Source of the DNA: an uncultured Pelagibacteraceae bacterium | GTDB lineage: Bacteria; Pseudomonadota; Alphaproteobacteria; Pelagibacterales; Pelagibacteraceae | Direction: 5' to 3' | Assembly: GCA_902556905.1 (NCBI GenBank) | Contig: CACDYK010000007.1 | Span: forward strand, 1-64,000 | DNA: 64,000 bases | Shown here: positions 55,430 through 64,000 of the stretch, piece by piece | How positions within the stretch are numbered: position 1 is the first letter of the stretch | Layout: the number at the start of each line of letters is the position of its first letter | Program-made: the position numbers and the translations under genes | Notes under the pieces: generated by a model | Seen by the model: the letters and a program-made list of their open reading frames with translations, nothing else | Database searches by the model: none | Told to the model about the DNA's origin: nothing

Positions 55430-56083
55430 AATACTGTTAAAAATTTACTAGACATTGAAAATAATATCAAAATTTATCTTAATAAATTAAATATCAATAA
55501 TAATCCTAAAATTGTTGCAGTATCAAAGACTTTTGGAATTAATAAAATTTTACCCCTTATTAAGTATGGTCATATAGATTATGGTGAAAATAAAGTCCAG
55601 GAGGCAGTTGCAAAATGGACAGAGATAAAAAAAACAAATTCAAAAATAAAATTACATATGATTGGAAAATTACAAACGAATAAAGTGAAATTTGCTGTTC
55701 AGGTATTCGATTATATTCATTCAGTAGATAGTGAAAAACTTGCAAAAAAAATTGCAGATGAACAAAGTAAAATAAATAAAAATATTAAAATATTTTTACA
55801 AGTTAATATTGGTGATGAAAATCAAAAATCTGGGATTAATAAAAATGATGTGAGCAAACTAGTTTCTTACTGCAAAAAAATTGATTTAGATTTAATTGGT
55901 TTAATGTGCATCCCACCTGCTAATATTGATCCAGAACATTACTTTGAGGAGATGAATAAATTAAATAAATCTTTAGATCTTATCGAATTAAGTATGGGCA
56001 TGTCTTCAGATTTTCTAATAGCTACTAAACACCTATCAACATACATTAGAGTTGGTTCTGGTATTTTTGGTCAAAGATTTTAA
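55424..56083 (+). CDS. yggS: YggS-family pyridoxal-phosphate homeostasis protein
   Basis: A 219-residue PLP-binding TIM barrel (PROSC family). AVSKTFGINKILPLI with the PLP Lys, DYGENKVQEAVAKW, HMIGKLQTNKVK, GLMCIPP, LSMGMSSDFLIA and VGSGIFGQR. The ATG at 55424 is chosen; an upstream TTG would run into the divergent gene. Shares its stop TTAA with the L,D-transpeptidase gene. Confidence 0.95.
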   Translation: MHNTVKNLLDIENNIKIYLNKLNINNNPKIVAVSKTFGINKILPLIKYGHIDYGENKVQEAVAKWTEIKKTNSKIKLHMIGKLQTNKVKFAVQVFDYIHSVDSEKLAKKIADEQSKINKNIKIFLQVNIGDENQKSGINKNDVSKLVSYCKKIDLDLIGLMCIPPANIDPEHYFEEMNKLNKSLDLIELSMGMSSDFLIATKHLSTYIRVGSGIFGQRF

Positions 56084-56574
56084 AAAATTTTTATTTTTGA
56101 ATTTTTTTCAAGTAATTTTAGTAAAATCAAAAAATCTTTTTCTTTCAAAGCAATGCATCCATCTGTTGGTTTATAATTATTAGTTAAGTGAATAAAAATA
56201 CAACTACCTTGACCAACAATGGGTTTATTAAAATTATACTTAATTGGAATTAGGAAATCATATTTATGATCTTTTCTTCTTAACTTTTCGTGTCCGATTC
56301 TTTCTTCTATCTTAGAAAGCCTGTTATATTTTTTTGGATAACGAACATCATCACACCAACCCATATCTTCTTTAATTTCAATACATTTTAGTAAAGTTGA
56401 AGGCTTTTCTTTACGATCTTTCCTAAAATAGAGATTTTCAATTTTAAAGGTTCCTTTTGGTGTTTTTTTATCTCCCTCTTTTTTATTCCTTGTTGAGCCA
56501 TTTTTTCCAATACAACACTTAAATTTAAATTCATCTACTTGAAGAGTGTGTTTATTTTTTACAAAAATTGTCAT
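56080..56574 (-). CDS. L,D-transpeptidase (YkuD) family protein
   Basis: A 164-residue YkuD-domain protein. Catalytic motif HLTNNYKPTDGCIAL contains the conserved His and Cys; GSTRNKKEGDKKTPKGTFKI is the usual upstream segment. It would form 3-3 cross-links or attach proteins to peptidoglycan. No clear signal peptide, as in many alphaproteobacterial members. Divergent from a wHTH regulator across 12 bases. Confidence 0.87.
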   Translation of the reverse strand: MTIFVKNKHTLQVDEFKFKCCIGKNGSTRNKKEGDKKTPKGTFKIENLYFRKDRKEKPSTLLKCIEIKEDMGWCDDVRYPKKYNRLSKIEERIGHEKLRRKDHKYDFLIPIKYNFNKPIVGQGSCIFIHLTNNYKPTDGCIALKEKDFLILLKLLEKNSKIKIF

Positions 56575-56586
56575 ATTCTCTTTTCT

Positions 56587-57150
56587 GTGAGCACACAGTA
56601 TTTAATAATATATAAGTTTACCTCATTATTTCAAATTCTTGAAGAACTTGGTTCAGATTTAAATTTTAAGATCACTTTTGTAGATAGTAATAAATCTCTA
56701 AACGATAAAGTAAAAAATCTTAATAATTATTTAATTATATCTAATAAAAAATATTCAGACATTGGTAATCAATTTATTTTAGACAATACACCAATTAAAA
56801 TTTTTAAATTAATGGAAAAGATAAATATTGAATTTTTAAAATTACAATTCAACAGTCAGTCTGAAGTGAAAATAAGCAATTATATTATAGATCTAAATTC
56901 AAGAGAAATGTGTAAAAATAATACAAAGCTAAAATTGACTGAAAAAGAAATTAATACAATTAATTATTTATCAAAATCAAACAAGCCGGTTAGTATTGAT
57001 GAATTACAAGAAAAGGTGTGGAGCTATCAATCTGACATAGAAACTCATACTGTTGAGACTCATATTTATCGATTAAGAAAAAAATTTTTAAAAACCTTTA
57101 ATGATAATGAATTTATTATTAGTAAAAAAAATGGCTATCAAATCAAATAA
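56587..57150 (+). CDS. OmpR-type winged-helix transcriptional regulator
   Basis: About 187 residues from the GTG at 56587 (MSTQYLIIYKFTSLFQIL); no ATG is near. The C-terminal wHTH covers residues about 95-187: LTEKEINTINYLSKSNKPVSI, EKVWSYQSDIETHTVETHIYRLRKK, IISKKNGYQI. The N-terminal part is shorter than a receiver domain, with NNYLIISNKK where the phospho-acceptor Asp should be, so it is probably not controlled by phosphorylation. Divergent from the L,D-transpeptidase; its stop lies inside the arfA gene. Confidence 0.8.
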   Translation: MSTQYLIIYKFTSLFQILEELGSDLNFKITFVDSNKSLNDKVKNLNNYLIISNKKYSDIGNQFILDNTPIKIFKLMEKINIEFLKLQFNSQSEVKISNYIIDLNSREMCKNNTKLKLTEKEINTINYLSKSNKPVSIDELQEKVWSYQSDIETHTVETHIYRLRKKFLKTFNDNEFIISKKNGYQIK

Positions 57151-57250
57151 GAAAAACCCAATAATTAAAGACCTATTTACAAAAAAATATAAGCCAAAAA
57201 TAGTCAAACCTAAAAAGGGAAAAGGAAGTTTTAAAAGAAAAAAAATTTAA
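57131..57250 (+). CDS. arfA: Alternative ribosome-rescue factor ArfA, 39 residues
   Basis: A 39-codon ORF, too short for most gene callers. From NPIIKDLF through IVKPKKGKGSFKRKK it aligns without gaps over 29 residues with the functional core of E. coli ArfA (NAIEALLH to EKNKKGKGSYMRK), including the KKGKGS and RK residues. ArfA enters stalled ribosomes and recruits RF2. In E. coli the gene encodes 72 residues and is trimmed; here the stop follows the core directly. It overlaps the wHTH gene by 20 bases in another frame. Confidence 0.8.
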   Translation: MAIKSNKKNPIIKDLFTKKYKPKIVKPKKGKGSFKRKKI

Positions 57251-57252
57251 GC

Positions 57253-58182
57253 TTAAAGTCTTGCTCCAATTTGTTGTATTACTCTAGAAGACATTTCTGT
57301 ACCTTTTTCTAAACTTTCTTTGATTGATAATTTATTAACATAACCATGTAGAAAACCAGCAGCGAAGAGGTCTCCAGCACCTGTAAGGTCAACAATTTTT
57401 AGATTTGGTTGTATGTCACTTTCAAAAATTTCTTTTCCATTAATAGCAACCGCACCTTTCTCACCTCTAGTTATAACTACTAGCTTATTCAGTTGCTTTG
57501 AAAAATCTATAACTTCATTAAAATTTTTTGCTTCAATTAATGAAGTAATTTCTTGTTCATTAGCAAAAGTTATATCAAGTTTATTTTTTACTAAGTTTAA
57601 AAAATGAATTTTATGTCTATCTACACAAAACAGATCAGAAAGTGACATAGCAATCTTACTTGCATGATTAATAGCTTTATCGAATGCTTTTTTAGGTTCT
57701 CCTTCATCCCACAAATACCCTTCTAAAAATACTATTTCACTTTTTTTAATTGCTTCAGGACTAACATCATTTTCATTAATTTTTCCTGCTGTTCCTAAAA
57801 ACGTGCACATTGTCCTTTCTGAGTCTGGAGTGATTAATATCAAACAAGTACCAGTTGGTAATTCTTCTTTCTTTTTTGAGTAAAAATATTCTACGTTTTC
57901 TTTTTTTAGACCCTCTTCATATTTGCCACCAAAGTCGTCATTAGAAATTTTTCCAATAAAACCTACTTGGTTACCAAGTTGAGATAGCCCAACTATAGAA
58001 TTTGCTACTGAGCCTCCAGAAACAGTTTTTTCAATTTTGAGATTTATTAATAATTGCTTGAATTCATTTTCATCAAAAAATAATTTCATTGTACTTTTTG
58101 TAAGATTATTCTCTTGAATAAAACTATCTTCAACTTTACAAATGACATCGACTATTGCGTTTCCTATTCCTAAAATTCTCAT
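57253..58182 (-). CDS. Adenosine kinase / PfkB-family sugar kinase
   Basis: A 309-residue PfkB kinase. GIGNAIVDVICKVED at the start, VSGGSVANSIVGLSQLG, and the catalytic DLTGAGDLFAAGFLHGY near the end. The first motif and length fit the bacterial adenosine kinase group; ribose or inosine kinases remain possible. Two bases from the arfA stop, convergent. Confidence 0.88.
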   Translation of the reverse strand: MRILGIGNAIVDVICKVEDSFIQENNLTKSTMKLFFDENEFKQLLINLKIEKTVSGGSVANSIVGLSQLGNQVGFIGKISNDDFGGKYEEGLKKENVEYFYSKKKEELPTGTCLILITPDSERTMCTFLGTAGKINENDVSPEAIKKSEIVFLEGYLWDEGEPKKAFDKAINHASKIAMSLSDLFCVDRHKIHFLNLVKNKLDITFANEQEITSLIEAKNFNEVIDFSKQLNKLVVITRGEKGAVAINGKEIFESDIQPNLKIVDLTGAGDLFAAGFLHGYVNKLSIKESLEKGTEMSSRVIQQIGARL

Positions 58183-58183
58183 A

Positions 58184-58837
58184 TTATGCTTTTTGGGTAA
58201 TAACAGTTTTTTTTCTATTTGGGTAGCAAGTAGTGCATATTTTGCATACTAAACCATAACAATTTCTCGCCTTACAATATTCTCTGCCATAAAAAATTAT
58301 TTGTAAATGAAGTTTAGACCAAGTTCTTTTAGGAAAAATTCGTTTTAAATCTTTTTCAGTTTGAACTACATTTTTCCCATTTGTTAATCCCCATCTTTGG
58401 GCAAGTCTATGAATATGAGTATCAACTGCAAAAGCTGGATACCCAAAACCTTGAGACATCACTACGCTAGCTGTTTTATGGCCTACACCAGGTAGATTTT
58501 CTAGTTCTTCAAAGGTTTTAGGCACTTTTCCGTTGTGTTTTTCCAAAACCTGTTTTGACATTAAATAAATACTTTTAGCTTTAACTCTAAAAATACCAAT
58601 TTTTTTAATTAATTTTTCGATTTTTTTTCTTCCTAATTTTACAAAATGTTCTGGTTTGTAGTATTTTGGGTATATATCTTTTGTCACATTATTTACATTC
58701 ACATCGGTACATTGAGCTGAAAGAAGTACAGAAATTAATAGTGTAAAAGTATTTTTACTTTTAAGAGGGACTGGCGCTTTAGGATAAATTTTATTTAGAG
58801 TTTTAATTATAATTTTTGCCTTTTGTTTTTCATTCAT
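58184..58837 (-). CDS. nth: Endonuclease III Nth
   Basis: A 217-residue DNA glycosylase/AP lyase for oxidised pyrimidines. HhH with LENLPGVGHKTASVV and the catalytic Lys, and AVDTHIHRLAQRWGL with the catalytic Asp. The C-terminal cluster region reads CKARNCYGLVCKICTTC, giving Cys spacings 4-4-2-2 rather than the usual 6-2-5. Overlaps dapB by one base. Confidence 0.95.
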   Translation of the reverse strand: MNEKQKAKIIIKTLNKIYPKAPVPLKSKNTFTLLISVLLSAQCTDVNVNNVTKDIYPKYYKPEHFVKLGRKKIEKLIKKIGIFRVKAKSIYLMSKQVLEKHNGKVPKTFEELENLPGVGHKTASVVMSQGFGYPAFAVDTHIHRLAQRWGLTNGKNVVQTEKDLKRIFPKRTWSKLHLQIIFYGREYCKARNCYGLVCKICTTCYPNRKKTVITQKA

Positions 58838-59613
58838 TATGAAAAATTAAGCAAATCTCTCATAGAATATAATCCTGGTTTTTTTTTCATTAACCATTTA
58901 GAGGCGGTCAAAGCTCCATCAGAGTAAAGTGTTCTATCAAAAGCCTCATGGTTTAATGTTATTATTTCTTTTCCACTTGAGAATTTTACTTCATGTTCAC
59001 CAATAATTTCGCCTTTTCTTATAGAATTAAAATTAATTTTTTTTCCATAAGGAATAGATTTTTTATTTAAAAATTTTTTACCAATTAAATTATATAAATT
59101 TTTATTTTTTCCATCTGCTATCCCTTTCCCTAGCATTAATGCTGTACCTGATGGGTAGTCTTTTTTGTGTTTGTGGTGAACTTCAAATATTTTACTTAAA
59201 TAATTATCACCCAGAGATTTCGAAGCGATCTCAGTTAAATACATTAATAAATTAACTCCTAAGCTCATATTACCAGCTTTTAAAATAGGTATTTTTTTTG
59301 AATATTTCTTTATTTGATTTTCTTGGGTTCTGCTGAAACCAGTTGTGCCAATAACAACTTTCTTTTTAAGTTTCGATGCTATCCTTAATATTTCTAGGGT
59401 GCACTCTGGAACAGTAAAATCAATAATTATATCTGTTTTTTTAAACGCAATATCTGAATTTAATTCTGGTCTAATCCCATTAAATTTTTTATTCACCAGT
59501 CTATTTTCTGTAAGTGTAACTAACTTAAAATTTTTATTTTTTTTTGATGACTTAATTAGTTGTTGGCCCATCCTGCCCATACAACCTGAAATCGCTAAAT
59601 TAATTTTTTTCAT
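58837..59613 (-). CDS. dapB: Dihydrodipicolinate reductase DapB
   Basis: A 258-residue NAD(P)H enzyme of the lysine/DAP pathway. SGCMGRMGQQLI, IIDFTVPE, VIGTTGFSRTQ, and HKHKKDYPSGTA with substrate residues. Reads with nth downstream of dnaJ (36-base gap), so it may belong to the heat-shock transcript. Confidence 0.97.
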   Translation of the reverse strand: MKKINLAISGCMGRMGQQLIKSSKKNKNFKLVTLTENRLVNKKFNGIRPELNSDIAFKKTDIIIDFTVPECTLEILRIASKLKKKVVIGTTGFSRTQENQIKKYSKKIPILKAGNMSLGVNLLMYLTEIASKSLGDNYLSKIFEVHHKHKKDYPSGTALMLGKGIADGKNKNLYNLIGKKFLNKKSIPYGKKINFNSIRKGEIIGEHEVKFSSGKEIITLNHEAFDRTLYSDGALTASKWLMKKKPGLYSMRDLLNFS

Positions 59614-59649
59614 TTATTAAATATTAACTCTTTTTAAAAGATTAGTCTT

Positions 59650-60777
59650 TTAGTTTTTCCAAAAATCTTTTGCTTTTTGAAAAAACCTTTTTATACTTGG
59701 ATTAGATTTATCGTTCTCAATTTCTCTAAATTGCTGCAATAACTCTTTTTGTTTTTTATTTAAATAAACTGGAACTTCTGTTTTAACCTGAACATATAAG
59801 TCACCAAAATCCCCTCTCCTCATAAATGGCATTCCTTTACCCTTTAATCTGAATTGTTTACCATTTTGAGTTCCATCAGGAATTTTTATTTTAGCTTTAC
59901 CTCCATCAATAGTTGGAATTTCAATAGTAGTTCCTAATGCTGCATCTGCGAGAGAAAGTGGAAATTCAAAAAATAAATTTTCATCTGATCTTTTAAATAA
60001 GTTGTGAGAATGAACGTTAATAAATAGATATAGATCACCTGTTGCCCCACCTCTACTCCCAGCCTCTCCTTTGCCTGCTAATCTAATTCTTGTTCCATCG
60101 TCAACACCTTGAGGAATTGTAACTGATATTTTTTTAGATGCTTGTTTTTTCCCTTGACCATTACAGTCACTACACGGATTTGTAATTTCCTCTCCATTAC
60201 CATTACATTGAGGACAGGTTTGTTGGACAGTAAAAAAGCCTTGATTAGATCTTATTTTTCCATTTCCACCACAATAAGTACATCTGTCAGGTGAATGACC
60301 TGGTTTTGAGCCATTTCCTTTACAAGTGTTACATTTTTCTGTCGTAGAAAATTTAATATCCTGTTTTTTACCTTGGTATGCTTCCTCGAGTGTAATTGAT
60401 AAATCATATCTTAGGTCTGAGCCCCTATTATTCGTGCTTCTATTTCTTGATCTTCCTCCACCACCAAAATCACCAAAAAAATCTTCAAAAATATCTGAAA
60501 AGTCTGCTCCACTAAAACCTCCGAAGCCACCACTTTGTCTTCCACCGCCATTTTCAAAGGCAGCATGACCGAAATTATCGTAATTTTGTTTCTTTTCTTT
60601 ATCTGAGAGAATTCCGTAAGCTTCACTAGCTTCTTTAAATTTTTCTTCTGCAACTTTATCACCTGGATTTTTGTCAGGGTGGTGTTTAACTGCAAGTTTT
60701 CTATATGCTGACTTTAGCTCATCAGGAGAAGCATTTTTTCCAACCCCTAAAACATCATAGAAATCTCTTTTAGCCAT
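59650..60777 (-). CDS. dnaJ: Chaperone DnaJ
   Basis: A 375-residue co-chaperone. J domain with HPD in [12 protein letters not shown], a Gly/Phe/Arg-rich linker [20 protein letters not shown], four zinc motifs ([32 protein letters not shown]), and the substrate-binding C-terminal domains. Follows dnaK after 31 bases. Confidence 0.98.
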   Translation of the reverse strand: MAKRDFYDVLGVGKNASPDELKSAYRKLAVKHHPDKNPGDKVAEEKFKEASEAYGILSDKEKKQNYDNFGHAAFENGGGRQSGGFGGFSGADFSDIFEDFFGDFGGGGRSRNRSTNNRGSDLRYDLSITLEEAYQGKKQDIKFSTTEKCNTCKGNGSKPGHSPDRCTYCGGNGKIRSNQGFFTVQQTCPQCNGNGEEITNPCSDCNGQGKKQASKKISVTIPQGVDDGTRIRLAGKGEAGSRGGATGDLYLFINVHSHNLFKRSDENLFFEFPLSLADAALGTTIEIPTIDGGKAKIKIPDGTQNGKQFRLKGKGMPFMRRGDFGDLYVQVKTEVPVYLNKKQKELLQQFREIENDKSNPSIKRFFQKAKDFWKN

Positions 60778-60808
60778 AAGTTACTCTAATATAATGGTTG
60801 TTGAGATT

Positions 60809-62743
60809 TTAAGCGCTTTTTTCTTTATCTTCTTCTTTATTCTCTTCTTTTACTTCTTCAAAATCTGCATCAACTACATTATCGTCTTTTTTTCCTTCAT
60901 CATTATTTTTACCGTCGTCAGGTGAATCTGGTTTCTTCTCTTGAGATTTATATATAGCTTCTCCTAATTTCATCGATGCTTGAACTAACGTTTCTGTTTT
61001 TTTCTTAATATCTTCATTATCAGTTCCTTTAAGAGCTTCTTTTAAACTGGATGATGCATCTTCGATTGCTTTTTTTTCAGCATCAGTAATTTTAGATCCA
61101 TGCTCTTTAAGATTTTTTTCAGTTGAATGAATTAGGGTGTCAGCTTGGTTTCTTGTATCTACAGATTCTCTTTTCTTTTTATCTTCTTCTTTATTAGCTT
61201 CTGCATCTTTAACCATTTTTTCAATTTCCTCTTCACTTAATCCACCAGAAGCTTGGATTTGAATTTTTTGTTCCTTACCAGTTCCTTTATCTTTTGCTGA
61301 AACACTAACTATACCGTTAGCATCAATATCAAAAGTAACTTCAATTTGAGGAACCCCTCTTGCTGCTGGAGCTATACCAACCAATTCAAAGTTTCCTAAC
61401 ATTTTGTTATCAGTGGCCATTTCTCTTTCGCCCTGAAGCACTCTAATAGAAACTGCTGGCTGATTATCTTCTGCAGTAGAAAATACTTGGCTCTTTTTTG
61501 TTGGTATTGTTGTATTTTTCTCAATTAGCTTAGTTGATACACCACCAAGAGTTTCAATACCTAGAGATAAAGGTGTAACATCTAAAAGAAGTACATCTTT
61601 AACATCACCCTGAAGTACTCCGGCTTGAATAGCAGCACCCATCGCTACAACTTCATCTGGATTAACACTTTTGTTTGGGTCTTTACCAAAAAAGTTTTTA
61701 ACTTCAGCTAGAACCTTAGGCATTCTAGTCATTCCACCAACCATAACAATTTCATCAATATCACTTGCGGATATACCAGCATCACTTAATGCTGTTTTAC
61801 AAGGTGGCAATGTTCTAGCAATTAAATCTTCAACAAGAGCTTCAAGTTTTGCTCTAGTCATTTTTAAATTAATATGTTTTGGACCTGTTTTATCAGCAGT
61901 GATAAATGGCAAATTAATATCAGTCTGTTCTGCTGAAGATAGTTCAATTTTTGCTTTTTCTGCAGCTTCTTTTAATCTTTGAAGTGCAAGCTTGTCTGAT
62001 GTTAGATCAATACCATTATCTTTTTTAAACTCTGCAATTAAGTAATCTACGATTGTGTTATCAAAGTCTTCACCACCTAAAAAAGTATCTCCATTAGTTG
62101 ACTTAACTTCAAATACACCATCACCTAATTCAAGAATAGAAACGTCAAATGTTCCACCACCTAAATCGTATACTGCAATTTTCTTATTTTGTTTTTTATC
62201 TAAACCATATGCCAATGATGCAGCAGTAGGCTCATTAATAATTCTTAAAACTTCTAGACCTGCAATTTTACCAGCATCTTTTGTTGCTTGTCTTTGTGCA
62301 TCATTAAAATAAGCAGGTACGGTTATTACTGCCTTAGTAACTTCTTGACCCAAGTATTTTTCAGCTGTTTCTTTCATTTTTTGAAGAATAAAAGCAGATA
62401 TCTGTGAAGGTGAGTATTTTTCTCCTTTTGCTTCAATCCAAGCATCACCCTTTTCAGAGTTAACTATTTTAAAAGGAGCTGCATTAATATCTTTTTTTAC
62501 AGTTGGGTCTTCAAAATTTCTTCCTATTAGTCTTTTAACAGCAAAAATTGTATTTTCAGGGTTCGTTACAGCTTGTCTTTTGGCAGGTTGACCAACTAGC
62601 TTTTCACCATCATCAGTAAAAGCCACAACTGAAGGAGTTGTTCTTGCACCCTCAGCATTTTCTAATACTTTAGGTTGGCTTCCTTCCATTATTGATACAC
62701 ATGAGTTTGTTGTACCAAGATCTATTCCAATAATTTTGCTCAT
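60809..62743 (-). CDS. dnaK: Chaperone DnaK (Hsp70)
   Basis: A 644-residue Hsp70. [39 protein letters not shown], substrate domain with [16 protein letters not shown], and a Glu/Lys/Asp-rich tail. A strong ribosome site GGAGAG lies upstream; a weak heat-shock-like CTTG with 16-base spacer and ACATAT (62765-62790, minus strand) might give extra transcription. Confidence 0.99.
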   Translation of the reverse strand: MSKIIGIDLGTTNSCVSIMEGSQPKVLENAEGARTTPSVVAFTDDGEKLVGQPAKRQAVTNPENTIFAVKRLIGRNFEDPTVKKDINAAPFKIVNSEKGDAWIEAKGEKYSPSQISAFILQKMKETAEKYLGQEVTKAVITVPAYFNDAQRQATKDAGKIAGLEVLRIINEPTAASLAYGLDKKQNKKIAVYDLGGGTFDVSILELGDGVFEVKSTNGDTFLGGEDFDNTIVDYLIAEFKKDNGIDLTSDKLALQRLKEAAEKAKIELSSAEQTDINLPFITADKTGPKHINLKMTRAKLEALVEDLIARTLPPCKTALSDAGISASDIDEIVMVGGMTRMPKVLAEVKNFFGKDPNKSVNPDEVVAMGAAIQAGVLQGDVKDVLLLDVTPLSLGIETLGGVSTKLIEKNTTIPTKKSQVFSTAEDNQPAVSIRVLQGEREMATDNKMLGNFELVGIAPAARGVPQIEVTFDIDANGIVSVSAKDKGTGKEQKIQIQASGGLSEEEIEKMVKDAEANKEEDKKKRESVDTRNQADTLIHSTEKNLKEHGSKITDAEKKAIEDASSSLKEALKGTDNEDIKKKTETLVQASMKLGEAIYKSQEKKPDSPDDGKNNDEGKKDDNVVDADFEEVKEENKEEDKEKSA

Positions 62744-62804
62744 AATTTAAATTCTCTCCTTCATATATGTGTTAATATTAATTCTACAAGTTCAACAAAT
62801 GTAA

Positions 62805-63440
62805 TTATTTGTCTAAATTCTCCTTATTTTCCTTACTTTTATCGTCCTTTTTTTCAGTTTTTTTAGATACACCAACTAAAGACGGTCTGAGCAATCTGTC
62901 TTTTATCATAAAACCTTTTTGAACTTCTTGAACAATTGTTCCAGGTTCTTTTTGATCATCTTCTATTTCCATCATTGCTTGATGCAAATTTGGGTCTAAT
63001 TTTTTATTAAGACAATCTATTGGTTTAATATTATTTTTAGTAAAAATTGAGATTAAATCTTTATTAATTATATCAAAATGTTCTACAGTTTTTTTTAATG
63101 CTTCAGTATCTTTAAGAGCTTCATCGCTTTCTAATATTAATTTTGACCTTGCAAGGTTATCAATTAAATTCAATGCCTCTTTTGCAAATGCAAAGCCTCC
63201 ATAATCAAATGCATCATCTTTTTCTTTCTCAAACCTTCTTCTTTGGTTTTCCATTTCAGCAAAAGTTCTTGCAAGCTTATCCTCTAATTCATTTATTTTT
63301 TCCTCGGGAGATAATTCAATTTTTTCTTCTACACTTTTGTTTTCTTTTTGCTTATCACCTGACTGCTTATCAGCTTCTTTGTTCTCATTTGAACTTTCAG
63401 CTTCAGTATTATCCTGGTTTAGGTTTTCTTCTTTTTCCAT
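62805..63440 (-). CDS. grpE: Nucleotide exchange factor GrpE
   Basis: A 211-residue DnaK partner. A long acidic N-terminal tail (about residues 1-45), coiled coil ELEDKLARTFAEMENQRRRF, and the beta domain ending KGFMIKDRLLRPSLVGVSK. First gene of grpE-dnaK-dnaJ. Divergent from rdgB. Confidence 0.96.
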   Translation of the reverse strand: MEKEENLNQDNTEAESSNENKEADKQSGDKQKENKSVEEKIELSPEEKINELEDKLARTFAEMENQRRRFEKEKDDAFDYGGFAFAKEALNLIDNLARSKLILESDEALKDTEALKKTVEHFDIINKDLISIFTKNNIKPIDCLNKKLDPNLHQAMMEIEDDQKEPGTIVQEVQKGFMIKDRLLRPSLVGVSKKTEKKDDKSKENKENLDK

Positions 63441-63448
63441 GTCAGCTT

Positions 63449-63476
63449 ATATGGTAAGAAATCCCAGAATTGCTAG
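63449..63476 (-). promoter_or_regulatory. Candidate sigma-32 promoter of grpE-dnaK-dnaJ
   Basis: On the minus strand, CTAG (63473-63476; consensus CTTG with one mismatch) is 18 bases from CCATAT (63449-63454), which fits the heat-shock -10. Only 8 bases lie between it and the grpE ATG. The layout copies that of hslVU, which is the main reason to call it. Confidence 0.4.
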
Positions 63477-63482
63477 GTATTA

Positions 63483-64000
63483 ATGAAAAAAATTTCAAAA
63501 CTGCTTATAGGCACTAATAACAAGGGAAAATATAAAGAAATTAAAGATTTATTGCCAAAATACATTAAAACGTACTCAACATCTGAATTTAAACTTAAGA
63601 GTCCAGCAGAAAATGGGCGTACATTCATAGAAAACTCAATCATCAAATCAAAATATTTTTCAAAAAAAACAAAATTAATTTGTTTAGCGGACGATTCAGG
63701 GCTCGAGATAGATATTTTAGATAAAAGTCCAGGAATTTATTCAGCTAGATGGGGTGGAAAAAAAGCTGATTTTAAAAAAGCAACAAAAAGAGTGTATAAA
63801 GAATTGTCAAAAAAAGACATAAACTGGAAACTAAAGAAAGTTAAAGCTAGATTTATTTGTGCGTTATCAATTTGTTATTTAGATAAAAAAATAGCGTCTG
63901 TTTTGGGTAAAGTTGAGGGATATATTTCAGTAAAACCAAAAGGAAAAAATGGTTTTGGTTATGATCCAATTTTCATTCCCAAAAATAAAAGAAAAACTTT
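63483..64000 (+). CDS. rdgB: dITP/XTP pyrophosphatase RdgB, 5' part
   Basis: 172 residues are in the window and the gene runs off the right edge. It starts KLLIGTNNKGKYKEIKDLLP, with FIENSIIKSKYFS, CLADDSGLEID and ARWGGKKADF and GFGYDPIFIP, the usual HAM1/RdgB order. It removes deaminated purine triphosphates. Divergent from grpE across 42 bases. Confidence 0.95.
   Translation, partial: MKKISKLLIGTNNKGKYKEIKDLLPKYIKTYSTSEFKLKSPAENGRTFIENSIIKSKYFSKKTKLICLADDSGLEIDILDKSPGIYSARWGGKKADFKKATKRVYKELSKKDINWKLKKVKARFICALSICYLDKKIASVLGKVEGYISVKPKGKNGFGYDPIFIPKNKRKT

Noticed and set aside
59636-59651. Inverted repeat AAAAGA-TTAG-TCTTTT at the dnaJ stop
   Set aside because: Six-pair stem with one GC pair and no T run in the right place on the minus strand; too weak to call a terminator.
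61671-62312. ORFs of 103 and 85 residues on the + strand inside dnaK
   Set aside because: Antisense to a highly conserved coding region, with no start context or motif.
62765-62790. CTTG-N16-ACATAT upstream of dnaK as a third heat-shock promoter
   Set aside because: Spacing is 2 bases short and the -10 has a mismatch; kept only as a remark in the dnaK entry.
1-64000. CRISPR arrays, insertion sequences, prophage genes, integrases and rRNA genes
   Set aside because: None seen: no regularly spaced repeats, transposase or phage motifs, and no rRNA-like stretch on either strand.

Overview
The window is a very AT-rich, densely packed bacterial chromosome segment. Intergenic gaps are mostly under 60 bases, many neighbouring genes overlap, and there is no insertion sequence, prophage or CRISPR array. 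Gene content and order point to an alphaproteobacterium of the SAR11 clade (Candidatus Pelagibacter or a close relative). The origin-proximal order hslVU / smr / tim44-like / fxsA / secB / dnaQ / coaE / aroE / maf / ppsR / hemE / hemH / hemJ / rho / mnmE / mnmG / rsmG / parA / parB / holA / lptE / leuS is a classic alphaproteobacterial block, and the base composition and streamlining fit SAR11. The species assignment is inference.

Layout. 1-8108 holds the tip of a photolyase gene, an atypical SDR protein, a secreted sugar dehydrogenase, a metallo-beta-lactamase-fold hydrolase, a dehalogenase-like hydrolase, small membrane proteins, folD, yggT, an MscS channel and hemDC. 8165-16545 holds tsaD, an FkbM methyltransferase, an EVE protein, an acetate module (acsA plus a two-gene sodium:solute symporter) and rpe. 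16550-29360 holds a heparinase II/III-like protein, purH, phhB, tRNA-Gly, a sulfotransferase, a Lon-N protein, a ubiH-like gene, ftsK, lolA and the hisBHAFE operon with HIT and GNAT genes. 29450-38529 runs from hslVU to ppsR. 38530-38801 is the candidate replication origin. 38802-49155 runs from hemE through rho, mnmEG and rsmG to parAB, all on the + strand except one inserted sulfotransferase. 49157-64000 holds holA, lptE, leuS, a major porin, yggS, an L,D-transpeptidase with a wHTH regulator, a tiny arfA, adenosine kinase, nth, dapB, dnaJ, dnaK, grpE and the start of rdgB.

How it fits together. The centre is the replication and segregation core: a candidate oriC flanked by ppsR and hemE with strand polarity diverging from it, a parS-like site inside rsmG, and parAB next to it. 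Histidine, haem, purine, folate, lysine and CoA genes make up the housekeeping content. acsA and the symporter form an acetate uptake and activation unit. The two heat-shock transcription units (hslVU and grpE-dnaK-dnaJ) share a sigma-32-like promoter layout that lies almost on top of the start codon.

Most notable: the oriC/parS pair; four PAPS-type sulfotransferase genes scattered through an otherwise ancient gene order; a 39-residue ArfA ribosome-rescue factor; an EF-hand loop inside the symporter; a 38-residue Lys/Arg-rich tail on acetyl-CoA synthetase; a complete fluoroacetate-dehalogenase-type active site; and divergent genes whose start codons share one palindrome.
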